Origin: Paenarthrobacter aurescens
GTDB lineage: Bacteria; Actinomycetota; Actinomycetes; Actinomycetales; Micrococcaceae
Length of the DNA: 64,000 nucleotides
Direction: 5' to 3'
NCBI RefSeq assembly: GCF_041549525.1
Contig: NZ_CP157456.1
Coordinates: forward strand, 1,488,001-1,552,000
Part shown: piece after piece, positions 27,063 through 35,643 of the stretch
Layout: the number at the start of each line of letters is the position of its first letter
Numbering within the stretch: position 1 is the first letter of the stretch
Translations under genes and position numbers: made by a program
Notes under the pieces: model-generated
Seen by the model: only the letters and a program-made list of their open reading frames with translations
Database searches by the model: none
What the model was told of the DNA's origin: nothing

Positions 27063-28259
27063 GTGACCATTCCCGACACCACCAAGCCCCTCACCATACT
27101 GATTGCGGCGGATACCTACCCGCCGCACGTCAACGGTGCCGCCCAGTTCGGCTACCGCCTGGCCAAGGGGATGACGGCACGCGGGCACAACGTGCACGTA
27201 TTGGCCTGCCGTCCGGACACGGGCAAGAGCTACACCGAGTTCCGCGATGAAGCCACCGTTCACCGGCTGCGCTCCCATGGCGTCTTCACCCATGAGTACT
27301 TCCGCATCTGCTTCCCTTGGGAAATCAAGAAGGAAATCAGCCTTCTTTTCGACAAAGTGCAGCCGGACGTAGTGCACATCCAGAGCCACTACATGATTGG
27401 TGAGCACGTTCTTTACGAGGCCGTGAAGCGTGGCATCCGGATTGTGGCCACCAACCACTTCATGCCAGAGAACCTCAATCCGTTCCTTCCGTTCCCGCAG
27501 TGGTTCAAAGACATCGTTGGCCGGATTTCCTGGAAGGACATGGGCAAAGTCATGGGCCAGGCGGACGTGGTCACCACGCCCACGCCCCTCGCTGCCAAGG
27601 CCATGCATCAGCATGCTTTCCTGCGGAAGGTCCTGCCCCTTTCCAACGGCATCGATTCCTCCGCCTATGAGCTGCAGCCCGGTGAAGCCATAGAGCCGCA
27701 CGCCAACCCCACGGTTCTGTTTGTGGGCAGGCTTGCCGAGGAAAAGCACATTGACGTGCTGATTGACGCGGTGGCCAAGACGCCCCGTGAACTGAACGTA
27801 AACCTGGAAATCGTGGGCGGCGGGGAAGTTCGTCCTGCCCTTGAAGCACAGGTTGCCAAGCTTGGGCTGGGGGACAGGGTGAGGTTCCTCGGACTCGCCA
27901 GTGATGAAGACCTGCGGGAGGCCTACATCAAGGCCGATATCTTCTGCATGCCCGGTACGGCCGAGCTTCAGTCGCTGGTGACCCTGGAGGCCATGTCCGC
28001 CTCCACGCCCGTGCTGTTGGCCAACGCCATGGCCCTGCCGCATCTGGTACGTGACGGCGAGAACGGCTACCTCTTCACCCCCAACGACAGCACTGAGCTT
28101 GCCGGCCGGATCACCCAACTGGTGAAGCTTCCCCAGGACGAACTTGAGGCCATGGGCAAGCTGAGCCGGGAGATGGTGGAACCGCACAGCATCAACACCA
28201 CCCTCCAGACGTTCGAGGACCTCTACCGGGGCGCATCCTACGAGGACATGGTGGTGTGA
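27063..28259 (+). CDS. Glycosyltransferase family 4 protein
   Basis: 398 residues from GTG 27063, with AGGAG eight bases upstream. GT-B fold: N-terminal TYPPHVNGAAQFGYRLAKGM, C-terminal VLFVGRLAEEKHIDVLIDA, and the donor-binding E-x7-E in GTAELQSLVTLEAMS. This is the pattern of retaining GDP- or UDP-sugar transferases that act on lipids (PimB- and SqdX-like). The CDP-alcohol phosphatidyltransferase two genes upstream makes a glycolipid product likely, but this is inference. Confidence 0.88.
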   Translation: MTIPDTTKPLTILIAADTYPPHVNGAAQFGYRLAKGMTARGHNVHVLACRPDTGKSYTEFRDEATVHRLRSHGVFTHEYFRICFPWEIKKEISLLFDKVQPDVVHIQSHYMIGEHVLYEAVKRGIRIVATNHFMPENLNPFLPFPQWFKDIVGRISWKDMGKVMGQADVVTTPTPLAAKAMHQHAFLRKVLPLSNGIDSSAYELQPGEAIEPHANPTVLFVGRLAEEKHIDVLIDAVAKTPRELNVNLEIVGGGEVRPALEAQVAKLGLGDRVRFLGLASDEDLREAYIKADIFCMPGTAELQSLVTLEAMSASTPVLLANAMALPHLVRDGENGYLFTPNDSTELAGRITQLVKLPQDELEAMGKLSREMVEPHSINTTLQTFEDLYRGASYEDMVV

Positions 28260-28262
28260 CAC

Positions 28263-28301
28263 AAGCACTCCCCATTAGCTATTAGTATTGCTAGAGTGCT
28301 T
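28263..28301. terminator. Inverted repeat after the GT4 gene
   Basis: AAGCACTC (28263-28270) pairs with GAGTGCTT (28294-28301); inner TAGC and GCTA extend the stem past a five-base bulge. It starts four bases after the stop codon, so a terminator is the simplest reading. The arms resemble CIRCE half sites, but the spacing is wrong. Confidence 0.45.
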
Positions 28302-28342
28302 TGCCCGGAACCGCTGCTTTGCGGTGGCTCTCCGGGCGTCAC

Positions 28343-28416
28343 GGGGCTATAGCTCAGCTGGTTAGAGCGCGGGACTCATAATCCTAAGGTCCTCGGTTCA
28401 AGTCCGAGTAGCCCTA
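28343..28416 (+). tRNA. tRNA with CAT anticodon, probably elongator Met
   Basis: 74 nt: acceptor GGGGCTA with TAGCCCT (G1-U72 wobble), D-arm GCTC/GAGC, anticodon loop CTCATAA, T-arm CTCGG-TTCAAGT-CCGAG. The first anticodon-stem pair is C-A. A CAT anticodon also fits tRNA-Ile2 modified by TilS; the sequence alone does not settle this. It is not the initiator, which lacks this anticodon-stem pattern of three G-C pairs. Confidence 0.9.
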
Positions 28417-28427
28417 CATTCACACGG

Positions 28428-28470
28428 GAGCCGTGGCCGACGAATCATGTTCGTCGGCCACGGCTCTTTT
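28428..28470. terminator. Rho-independent terminator after tRNA-Met
   Basis: GAGCCGTGGCCGACGA (28428-28443) pairs perfectly with TCGTCGGCCACGGCTC (28451-28466), followed by TTTT. Confidence 0.92.
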
Positions 28471-28493
28471 GCGTTCCCCCACAGGTGCGGTAT

Positions 28494-28509
28494 GTTACTG
28501 ATCAGTAAC
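28494..28509. promoter_or_regulatory. Perfect palindrome upstream of the acyl-CoA dehydrogenase
   Basis: GTTACTGATCAGTAAC is its own reverse complement and ends 40 bases before the start codon. Length and end bases (GTTA-N8-TAAC) match the paired sites in front of the leucine operon, so a TetR-type repressor operator is likely. Confidence 0.65.
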
Positions 28510-28548
28510 TTAGTCTTGGTCGCAGGTGACCACCCTGAAGGAGCGAAC

Positions 28549-29739
28549 ATGTCCAACGCTGCATTCGACGCCACAACCCTTCCGTATGCCGATGGCGACT
28601 TCTACGCCTTTGAGCAGATGCTGACCGGAAAAGAGCAGGACCGCCTCGCCGAAGTCCGCGAATTCCTGGCCCGTGAAGTCAAGCCCATTGCCGTGGACTG
28701 CTGGAACCGTGGCGAGTTCCCGATGGACCTCATCCCGAAGCTTGGCGAACTGGATCTGGTCAGCCCCGTCCGTCGCCAGGGTTACTCCAATCTGTTTGCC
28801 GGCATGCTCCACGCTGAAGTGACCCGCGCCGACGCCTCGATTGCCACCTTCATGGGTGTCCATGACGGCCTTTTCACCGGCTCCATCGAGGCGCTGGCGT
28901 CGCAGGAGCAGAAGGATGCTTGGCTGCCGGACATCTACTCCCTTAAGAAGATCGGCGCCTTCGGCCTGACCGAGCCCTTGGGCGGCTCGGATGTGGCCGG
29001 TGGAACGCGCACTACTGCCAAGCGTGACGGCGATAACTGGATCCTCAATGGCGCCAAGCGCTGGATCGGCAACGCGACCTTCTCCGACTGGGTGGTCATC
29101 TACGCCAAGGATGTGGCCGACAATCAGGTCAAGGCATTCCTGGTGGACACCACTGTGCCGGGCTACTCCGCCAGCAAGATCGAGAACAAGATCTCCCTGC
29201 GCACGGTGCAGAACGCGGACATCATCCTGGACAACGTTGTGGTGCCCGACTTCTTCAAGCTCGCCAACGGTAACAGCTTCCGTGACACCAACAAGGTTCT
29301 GAAAGTGACCCGCCTGGCTGTCGCCTGGCAGGCGGTGGGGCTACAGATGGCAGCCTTTGACGTCGCCCGCAGCTACGCCGTTGAGCGCCAGCAGTTCGGG
29401 CGTCCGCTGGCCGCTTTCCAGTTGGTGCAAAATCAGTTGGTCCAGATCCTCGGAAACACCGTAGCTTCCATGGGAATGATGGTTCGTCTGGCCCAACTCG
29501 AAGACGCGGGTGTGGCCAAGGATGAGCAGTCGGCTCTGGCGAAGGCCTTCACGACGGCACGCATGCGCGAAAGCGTTGCGCTGGGGCGCAGCATCCTGGG
29601 TGGCAACGGAATCGTCACGGACTACGGAATGGCCAAGATCTTCTCCGATGCCGAGGCCATCTACTCCTACGAGGGCACTCACGAGATCAACACCTTGGTG
29701 ACCGGCCGGGCTATCACAGGCGTCTCGGCAATCGTCTAG
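28549..29739 (+). CDS. Acyl-CoA dehydrogenase family protein (glutaryl-CoA dehydrogenase-like branch)
   Basis: 396 residues from ATG 28549, preceded by AAGGAG. FAD flavoprotein of fatty or amino acid oxidation. FGLTEPLGGSDVAGGTRT binds FAD and substrate; the catalytic Glu is in YSYEGTHEINTLVTGRAITG, which is the glutaryl-CoA dehydrogenase type of C-terminus. The region where that enzyme holds a substrate-carboxylate-binding Arg reads ADASIATFMGVHD here, so glutaryl-CoA specificity is doubtful. Monocistronic, between a terminator plus operator and a convergent peptidase gene. Confidence 0.85.
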   Translation: MSNAAFDATTLPYADGDFYAFEQMLTGKEQDRLAEVREFLAREVKPIAVDCWNRGEFPMDLIPKLGELDLVSPVRRQGYSNLFAGMLHAEVTRADASIATFMGVHDGLFTGSIEALASQEQKDAWLPDIYSLKKIGAFGLTEPLGGSDVAGGTRTTAKRDGDNWILNGAKRWIGNATFSDWVVIYAKDVADNQVKAFLVDTTVPGYSASKIENKISLRTVQNADIILDNVVVPDFFKLANGNSFRDTNKVLKVTRLAVAWQAVGLQMAAFDVARSYAVERQQFGRPLAAFQLVQNQLVQILGNTVASMGMMVRLAQLEDAGVAKDEQSALAKAFTTARMRESVALGRSILGGNGIVTDYGMAKIFSDAEAIYSYEGTHEINTLVTGRAITGVSAIV

Positions 29740-29814
29740 AACGTTTGCTGGCCTGGCGGGACCCAAACACGTGGACCTGGCTAGAGGGGACTCGCAGGAG
29801 CGGCAGCAGGGGAC

Positions 29815-30324
29815 TCACAGGAGCGGCAGCAGGATGGACGGCCGCATGTCCTCCACGAAGCCCAGTGGATTGACGTAATCCTCTCCATGCCGCACGCCCC
29901 AATGCAGGCAGGCGACGTGGCCGCAGTGGCCGGCGGACAGGCTTCCGATCGCCTGCCCTTTGCGGACGGCGTCACCGGCTTTCAGCTCGCTGGTCACTGG
30001 TTCGAAACTGCTCTTGAGGCCGTTGCCTTGATCGATAGTCAGTACCGGGCGGTCAACAACGGTGCCTGCAAACGTCACCACACCGTCGGACGGCGCGGTG
30101 ACCGGTGCGGCGTCGGACGTTGGTCCTAAATCCACGCCCCGATGCCCGCTGAGCCACGGCTTGTCCGGAGGGTCGAACGTCCGCAGGACGGACGGCTTGG
30201 GGGAGAGTGGCCAGCTCCAGCGGGTCTCGGGCGGGGATGGCTCTGGCGTGGGCGCAGTGGTGATCGCCCCTCCCATGACAACGAGGGCCAGAATGGTGGA
30301 GGTAAAGAGCTTCAAATGGGCCAT
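29815..30324 (-). CDS. M23 family metallopeptidase (LytM domain), secreted
   Basis: 169 residues: signal peptide (LFTSTILALVVMGGAITTA), short Pro-rich spacer, LytM domain. Zinc ligands H61 and D65 in GHRGVDLG and H141 in CLHWGVR. The first His of the usual HxH motif is Cys139 here. This CLHWG form recurs in actinobacterial M23 proteins as I remember them, so it may mark a subgroup. It would cleave peptidoglycan peptides outside the membrane. Divergent from rpsB, a position this peptidase often holds in Actinobacteria. Confidence 0.87.
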   Translation of the reverse strand: MAHLKLFTSTILALVVMGGAITTAPTPEPSPPETRWSWPLSPKPSVLRTFDPPDKPWLSGHRGVDLGPTSDAAPVTAPSDGVVTFAGTVVDRPVLTIDQGNGLKSSFEPVTSELKAGDAVRKGQAIGSLSAGHCGHVACLHWGVRHGEDYVNPLGFVEDMRPSILLPLL

Positions 30325-30731
30325 GGATCCAGCCTTCCGTGATGGCGAAGGAGAAGCGATCCCCGGGTTGGCTTATGTGGACAACTGAGGGTCGCGTGCG
30401 GTCAAAGCGGTGGGCCCGTTGTAGTACACTAAGTGGAGCAGTTTGCTGTGCCCTCAAGCTAGTTCAGGAGCATGTCTCATTCAGATATGTGAGGGTCCCA
30501 GGCTGACTACGCGTATCCAGCCCTCCACCAGCGAAGCCTCATGGTTTTGTGCTGCGGGGGATTGTGCCTCTTGCGGTCCGGCTGAGCTTAGGTTCCACGC
30601 CGGATGAGAAGTGCAATGGATGCCAGGAGCCACGCCCGTCCGGGCAAAGGCTAAACAACCGTCAACTATTGGCAGGGTAAGAGCAGCCCCATGGGCTCTC
30701 TCATGAATGACCTGCCGGAAGGAGCGTCGGC
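30325..30731 (+). other. 407-bp gene-free region: rpsB promoter and long leader
   Basis: No gene seen. TACACT at 30426-30431 with GTCAAA 18 bases upstream could be the rpsB promoter, which would give a leader of almost 300 nt. Near its 3' end GAGCAGCCC-CAT-GGGCTCTC (30681-30700) forms a hairpin just before the ribosome binding site GGAAGGAG. A long leader on a ribosomal protein gene suggests feedback control by S2, but I cannot assign it to a named RNA family. The minus-strand side should hold the M23 promoter; no c-di-AMP riboswitch is visible there. Confidence 0.4.
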
Positions 30732-31604
30732 ATGCCCGTCGTAACTATGCGCCAGCTGCTTGACAGCGGCGTCCACTTTGGACACCAGACCCGTCGTTGG
30801 AACCCGAAGATGAAGCGCTTCATCTTCACGGAACGCAACGGCATCTACATCATTGACCTTCAGCAGTCGCTGTCCTACATCGACCGCGCTTACGAGTTCG
30901 TCAAGGCTACTGTCGCCCACGGCGGCACCGTCCTGTTCGTTGGCACCAAGAAGCAGGCTCAGGAAGCAATTGCCGAGCAGGCTACCCGCGTTGGCCAGCC
31001 GTACGTCAACCAGCGTTGGCTGGGCGGTATGCTCACCAACTTCCAGACCGTTGCCAAGCGTATCCAGCGCATGAAGGAACTCGAAGAGATCAACTTCGAC
31101 GACGTCGCCGGCTCCGCTTACACCAAGAAGGAGCTCCTGCTCCTCAAGCGTGAACTCACCAAGCTTGAGTCCAACCTCGGCGGTATCCGCAACCTGACCA
31201 AGGCTCCCTCGGTTCTCTGGGTTGTTGACACCAAGAAGGAACACCTTGCTGTTGACGAAGCCAAGAAGCTGAACATCCCCGTTGTTGCCATCCTGGACAC
31301 CAACTGCGATCCCGACGAAGTTGACTTCCCGATCCCGGGTAACGACGACGCCATCCGCTCCGTCAACCTGCTCACCCGCGTTGTTGCCGACGCCGTAGCT
31401 GAGGGCCTCATCGCCCGTAACCAGCGCGCAACCGGCACCACCGAAGCTCCGGAAGAGCCCCTGGCTGAGTGGGAGCGCGAGCTCCTCGAAGGCAGCAAGG
31501 CCGAAGAAGCAGCGGCAACCGAGGCCCCGGCAGCAGAAGCTCCCGCAGCTGAGGCTCCCGAGGCAACTGAAGCTGCAGCCGGCGAAGCCGAAGCAGCCAA
31601 GTAA
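30732..31604 (+). CDS. rpsB: 30S ribosomal protein S2
   Basis: 290 residues. Starts [20 protein letters not shown]; the core ([43 protein letters not shown]) is S2, which binds the small-subunit neck with S1 or mRNA-entry proteins. The last about 45 residues form an acidic Ala/Glu/Pro tail ([19 protein letters not shown]), an extension common in Actinobacteria. First gene of the conserved rpsB-tsf-pyrH-frr-cdsA block. Confidence 0.98.
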   Translation: MPVVTMRQLLDSGVHFGHQTRRWNPKMKRFIFTERNGIYIIDLQQSLSYIDRAYEFVKATVAHGGTVLFVGTKKQAQEAIAEQATRVGQPYVNQRWLGGMLTNFQTVAKRIQRMKELEEINFDDVAGSAYTKKELLLLKRELTKLESNLGGIRNLTKAPSVLWVVDTKKEHLAVDEAKKLNIPVVAILDTNCDPDEVDFPIPGNDDAIRSVNLLTRVVADAVAEGLIARNQRATGTTEAPEEPLAEWERELLEGSKAEEAAATEAPAAEAPAAEAPEATEAAAGEAEAAK

Positions 31605-31643
31605 ATCTGGACCTTCCCTGATGCCCTGAACGGCGTTGGGGGC

Positions 31644-31690
31644 AACTGACAGGATGGCGGCTCACAGGGTGGGCTGCCGTCCTGTCAGTT
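31644..31690 (+). terminator. Hairpin between rpsB and tsf
   Basis: AACTGACAGGA pairs perfectly with TCCTGTCAGTT; GGCGGC and GCTGCC extend the stem inside. No T-run follows, so partial termination or RNA processing that lowers tsf relative to rpsB is more likely than a full stop. Confidence 0.65.
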
Positions 31691-31726
31691 ATGTAAACAC
31701 ACAAATTTCTAGACAGAGGGGTTCAC

Positions 31727-32563
31727 ATGGCGAACTACACTGCTGCTGACATCAAGGCCCTGCGCGAGCGCACCGGCGCCGGCATGATGGACGTCAAGAA
31801 GGCTCTTGACGAAGCCAACGGTGACGCCGAGAAGGCCATCGAGATTATCCGCATCAAGGGCCTCAAGGGTGCTACCAAGCGCGAAGGCCGTTCCACTGCT
31901 GAAGGCCTGGTTGCTGCCAAGGTCAACGGTGGCGTTGGCGTAATGATCGAGGTCAACTGCGAAACCGACTTCGTGGCCAAGGCTGACAAGTTCATCCAGC
32001 TGGCTGACAAGGTCCTCAACGTTGCAGTCGAGTCCGGCGCAGCCGACCTCGAGACCCTGCTGGCCACTGAGGTTGACGGCAAGCCGTTGTCCGAGGTTGT
32101 TGTTGAAGAGGGCGCAGTCCTCGGCGAAAAGGTTGTTGTCCGCCGCATCTCCCGCGTTGAGGGCACCACCGTTGACGCTTACCTGCACAAGACGTCCAAG
32201 GACCTTCCCGCCCAGGTGGGCGTACTGTTCGCTGTTGACGGTGAAGGCGAAGCCGCTGCCACCGCCGCTCACGACGTCGCTGTACACGTTGCTGCCATGG
32301 CTCCGAACTACCTGACCCGCGAAGACGTCCCGGCCGAACTGGTCGAGTCCGAGCGCCGCATCGCCGAAGAGACCGCAAAGGCTGAAGGCAAGCCCGAAGC
32401 TGCTCTCTCGAAGATCGTGGAAGGCCGCGTGACCGGCTTCTACAAGGGTGAAGTTCTGGTTGACCAGGCATTCGCCAAGGATTCCAAGAAGACTGTTGCA
32501 CAGGTCCTCGAAGAAGCCGGCGTCAAGGCAACCGCAGTATCCCGTTTCCGCGTAGGAAACTAG
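31727..32563 (+). CDS. tsf: Elongation factor Ts
   Basis: 278 residues. Guanine nucleotide exchange factor for EF-Tu. N-terminal UBA-like domain IKALRERTGAGMMDVKKALD, then the conserved ECNCETDFVAK-type core (VNCETDFVAKADKF) that displaces Mg2+ from EF-Tu. Length is typical for Actinobacteria. Followed at once by a strong terminator. Confidence 0.98.
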   Translation: MANYTAADIKALRERTGAGMMDVKKALDEANGDAEKAIEIIRIKGLKGATKREGRSTAEGLVAAKVNGGVGVMIEVNCETDFVAKADKFIQLADKVLNVAVESGAADLETLLATEVDGKPLSEVVVEEGAVLGEKVVVRRISRVEGTTVDAYLHKTSKDLPAQVGVLFAVDGEGEAAATAAHDVAVHVAAMAPNYLTREDVPAELVESERRIAEETAKAEGKPEAALSKIVEGRVTGFYKGEVLVDQAFAKDSKKTVAQVLEEAGVKATAVSRFRVGN

Positions 32564-32572
32564 TACTACATG

Positions 32573-32607
32573 AAAAGGGGTGGTCACTTCGGTGGCCGCC
32601 CCTTTTT
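32573..32607 (+). terminator. Rho-independent terminator after tsf
   Basis: AAAAGGGG-TGG-CAC closes on a TTCG tetraloop with the matching GTGGCCGCCCCTTTTT. It separates rpsB-tsf from pyrH-frr-cdsA. Confidence 0.92.
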
Positions 32608-32684
32608 CATGCACCCGTCCGGGTAGTACCTGCGCGGACCCACAGCACGATAATCTAGCCAGAGTCCACCAACGGGAAGGCACC

Positions 32685-33422
32685 ATGGAAACCGTCAACA
32701 CTGCTATCCAGCCCGAGAAGACCCGTCGACGTGTACTTCTGAAACTTTCCGGCGAGGTGATCGGCGGAGGCAAGCTCGGCGTCGATCCTGAGACAGTACG
32801 CGCCATCGCCAAGCAGATCGCGGCCGCTGTCACTGAAGTCGAAGTAGCGATCGTCGTAGGCGGTGGTAACTTCTTCCGCGGCGCTGAACTGTCGCAAAGC
32901 GGGATGGACCGCTCCCGCGCAGACTACATGGGCATGCTGGGCACCGTGATGAACTGCCTGGCGCTGCAGGACTTCCTGGAGCAGGCCGGGGTTGAAACCC
33001 GCGTCCAAAGCGCCATCACCATGGGCCAGGTTGCAGAGGCCTACATTCCGCGCCGGGCCATCCGCCACATGGAAAAGGGCCGGGTGGTCATTTTCGGCGC
33101 AGGCGCCGGTCTGCCGTACTTCTCCACGGATACTGTCGCAGCGCAGCGTGCCCTTGAAGTGCACGCCGACGTGGTCCTCATGGCCAAGAGCGGCGTGGAC
33201 GGCGTGTACACCGCAGATCCCAAGAAAGACCCCACGGCCGAGAAATTGGATGTCCTCAGCTACGACGACGCCCTGCGCCGTGACATCCGGGTCATGGACC
33301 AGACCGCTATGACCATGTGCAAGGACAACAGCCTGTCCATGGTGGTCTTTGGCATGGAGGGCGAGGGCAACGTAACCCGTGCCATCCTCGGCGAAACGCT
33401 GGGAACCCTGGTTACTCCCTAG
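32685..33422 (+). CDS. pyrH: UMP kinase
   Basis: 245 residues from ATG 32685 (METVNTAIQ), with GGGAAGG upstream; the open frame back to 32580 covers the tsf terminator and is not coding. Phosphorylates UMP to UDP in pyrimidine synthesis. [13 protein letters not shown] (phosphate loop), [13 protein letters not shown] and [15 protein letters not shown] are UMP-kinase signatures of the amino acid kinase fold. Separate promoter from tsf likely. Confidence 0.97.
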   Translation: METVNTAIQPEKTRRRVLLKLSGEVIGGGKLGVDPETVRAIAKQIAAAVTEVEVAIVVGGGNFFRGAELSQSGMDRSRADYMGMLGTVMNCLALQDFLEQAGVETRVQSAITMGQVAEAYIPRRAIRHMEKGRVVIFGAGAGLPYFSTDTVAAQRALEVHADVVLMAKSGVDGVYTADPKKDPTAEKLDVLSYDDALRRDIRVMDQTAMTMCKDNSLSMVVFGMEGEGNVTRAILGETLGTLVTP

Positions 33423-33538
33423 CAAGGGCTAGGATATTTCTAGGACCGTCCGCCCATAGTGGCGGATCTTTACTGTGCATTGCTTTACTGTGCATTGCCG
33501 CCTGAAGTTGGGCAGCAACTATTTCTGAGGAGAAACCC

Positions 33539-34096
33539 GTGATCGAAGAGACCTTGCTCGAAGCCGGCGAGAAGATGGACAAAGCGGTGGAGGTAGCCAA
33601 GGACGATTTCGCCTCGATCCGTACTGGCCGGGCCAACCCCGCCCTCTACAACAAGGTGATCGTGGAGTACTACGGCACTCCTACTCCGCTGCAGCAGCTG
33701 GCCTCCTTCGGTGTGCCGGATGCCCGGACCATCCTGATCACCCCCTATGACAAAACCGCATTGCGTGACATCGAGAAAGCCCTGAGCGACTCCGAGGTTG
33801 GCGCCAATCCTTCCAATGACGGCAACGTCATCCGCGTGACCATCCCGGAGCTCACCAAGGAGCGCCGCAAAGAGTACGTGAAGATCGTCAAGGGCAAGGG
33901 TGAGGACGCCAAGGTATCCATCCGCAGCATCCGTCGCAAAGCCAAGGATTCCCTGGACAAGCTCGTCAAGGATGGCGAAGCCGGTGAAGACGAGGGTGCA
34001 CGCGCTGAAAAGGAACTCGACGCCCTGACCAAGCAGCACGTGGACAGCATCGACGAACTGCTCAAGCGCAAGGAAGCCGAGCTGCTCGAGGTCTGA
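33539..34096 (+). CDS. frr: Ribosome recycling factor
   Basis: 185 residues from GTG 33539 with AGGAG six bases upstream. With EF-G it splits post-termination ribosomes. [21 protein letters not shown] and RISIP-like [13 protein letters not shown] (here [15 protein letters not shown]) are family signatures. Its stop overlaps the cdsA start by one base. Confidence 0.97.
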   Translation: MIEETLLEAGEKMDKAVEVAKDDFASIRTGRANPALYNKVIVEYYGTPTPLQQLASFGVPDARTILITPYDKTALRDIEKALSDSEVGANPSNDGNVIRVTIPELTKERRKEYVKIVKGKGEDAKVSIRSIRRKAKDSLDKLVKDGEAGEDEGARAEKELDALTKQHVDSIDELLKRKEAELLEV

Positions 34097-35031
34097 TGAA
34101 CCAGGCTGAGCCGGCGCCCGCTGAGCGGGTCCCGACACGCGATACCCCCAAACGCGTCAGGCGCGTGCGGAAGAACCCAACACCAAAGGCGGGCCGGAAC
34201 CTTCCAGCTGCGATCGGCGTCGGGCTTGCCATGCTTTTGGCCGTTTTGGGTGGATTGCTGTTCCTTCCGCTGGGATTTGTCCTGCTCACCACTGCTTTCG
34301 CGGTGTTGGGTGTGTGGGAGGTTTTCCGGGCGCTTGAGGCGCAGGGAACCAGGATGCCGATTGTTCCCGTAATGGTCGGCAGCCTGGTGATGCCGGTATC
34401 GGCCTACTTCGGCGGGCTTGAAGGTTTGCTTTTCACCATGACGGCGAGCTCCGTGGCCGTTCTGCTGTGGCGTTCCATTGAAAGTGCTGCCGGGGCGCCG
34501 CGGAGTGTGTTTGCCGGTGTGTTCACCCTGGCGTGGATTCCGTTCCTCATCAGCTTTGCATCGCTGTCCCTGCACACCGCCAGTGGACCAACTCCGGTGG
34601 GTTTTTGGCCGGACGGCATCCCTGAAGGAGCCTGGCAGATTGCGTCCATGCTGCTGCTGGTGGTCTCCAATGACACGTTCGGGTACATCGTGGGGGCATC
34701 ATTCGGCAAGCACCCCATGGCGCCGAAGATCAGCCCCAAGAAGTCCTGGGAAGGGTTCGCGGGGTCCGTCGGCGGAGCCATGGTCATTGGCGTCCTGGCC
34801 TGTATCTTCCTGCTTGACCGGCCTTGGTGGGTTGGTCTTGTGCTGGCCGTGGGCATGGTGGCCGCAGCAACCGCCGGAGACCTCGCCGAGTCCATGGTCA
34901 AGCGCGAACTTGGCGTCAAGGATATGAGCAGCATCCTGCCCGGCCACGGCGGTGTCATGGACCGGCTGGACTCCATCGTGTTCGCAGCCCCTGTAGCCTA
35001 TGTTCTGTTCGCGCTGCTGAGCGGCGTCTGA
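34096..35031 (+). CDS. cdsA: Phosphatidate cytidylyltransferase
   Basis: 311 residues; makes CDP-diacylglycerol from phosphatidic acid and CTP at the membrane. About eight helices follow a 35-residue basic N-terminus. The full CDS signature is present: SMVKRELGVKDMSSILPG followed by HGGVMDRLDS, and SPKKSWEGFAGS upstream. TGATG overlap with frr means translational coupling. Its product feeds the CDP-alcohol phosphatidyltransferase at 25.4 kb. Confidence 0.95.
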   Translation: MNQAEPAPAERVPTRDTPKRVRRVRKNPTPKAGRNLPAAIGVGLAMLLAVLGGLLFLPLGFVLLTTAFAVLGVWEVFRALEAQGTRMPIVPVMVGSLVMPVSAYFGGLEGLLFTMTASSVAVLLWRSIESAAGAPRSVFAGVFTLAWIPFLISFASLSLHTASGPTPVGFWPDGIPEGAWQIASMLLLVVSNDTFGYIVGASFGKHPMAPKISPKKSWEGFAGSVGGAMVIGVLACIFLLDRPWWVGLVLAVGMVAAATAGDLAESMVKRELGVKDMSSILPGHGGVMDRLDSIVFAAPVAYVLFALLSGV

Positions 35032-35052
35032 CAACCCAATGAAGGAAAACTA

Positions 35053-35637
35053 GTGGCCTTGGATATTCGACGCCAGATTCCCGCAACGTTTGATCGCGTG
35101 GAGCGCAGCAAGTACGGCTATAACGCCAAGCAAGTGGACGAGTTCCTCCAGCGCGCCCGGACATCGTTTGAGAACCCGGTTGGCACTGCGGACCAGGTTG
35201 CCAGCGCAGACGTCAGGGCGGTGGCTTTTGACCCCGTCAAGGGCGGCTACGACGCCAACAGCGTAGATGCCGCACTGGACCGGCTGGAAGATGCGTTTGC
35301 CCGCCGCGAGAGGGATGACCTCATCAGCCAGCAGGGCGAGGAAGCCTGGTTGAGGCAGATCGGCAAGCTTTCCGGCATTCTGCGCGGCAGGCTTCACAGG
35401 CCCGACGGCGAGCGGTTCCGTCGCCCGTCCGGGAAAAGGACCCGTAGCTACAATGTGGAGGACGTCGACGCCCTGTGCGAGGAACTCATCGGTTACCTTG
35501 AGCACGATCAGGCATTGAGCGTGGACACAGTCCGCCGGGCTGTTTTCCGCGCTGCCAAGGGTGCTGAGGGTTACGAAGAAGCCCAGGTGGATGCCTTCCT
35601 GGCCCGTGTTGTTGAGCTCATGGCGGCTATTGACTAA
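35053..35637 (+). CDS. DivIVA-domain repeat protein
   Basis: 194 residues from GTG 35053, AAGGA upstream. The N-terminal DivIVA lipid-binding motif (FDRVERSKYGYNAKQVDEFL) recurs as Y-x4-VD elements at about Y23-D29, Y66-D72, Y133-D139 and Y174-D180, the layout of the actinobacterial DivIVA domain repeat family. No long coiled coil as in true DivIVA/Wag31. Role unknown; likely tied to polar or septal membrane. Twenty-one bp after cdsA, same operon. Confidence 0.85.
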   Translation: MALDIRRQIPATFDRVERSKYGYNAKQVDEFLQRARTSFENPVGTADQVASADVRAVAFDPVKGGYDANSVDAALDRLEDAFARRERDDLISQQGEEAWLRQIGKLSGILRGRLHRPDGERFRRPSGKRTRSYNVEDVDALCEELIGYLEHDQALSVDTVRRAVFRAAKGAEGYEEAQVDAFLARVVELMAAID

Positions 35638-35643
35638 TCCGGG

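Noticed and set aside
28263..28301. CIRCE (HrcA operator) from the AGCACTC/GAGTGCT arms
   Set aside because: Spacer is 23 bases instead of nine and no heat-shock gene follows; a terminator for the GT4 gene is simpler.
28343..28416. tRNA-Ile2 (CAT with lysidine) instead of tRNA-Met
   Set aside because: Not excluded; kept as Met because the sequence shows no decisive Ile identity element and CAT elongator Met is the default.
30325..30480. c-di-AMP riboswitch in front of the M23 peptidase
   Set aside because: Such elements often precede cell-wall hydrolases, but the conserved blocks are not seen on the minus strand.
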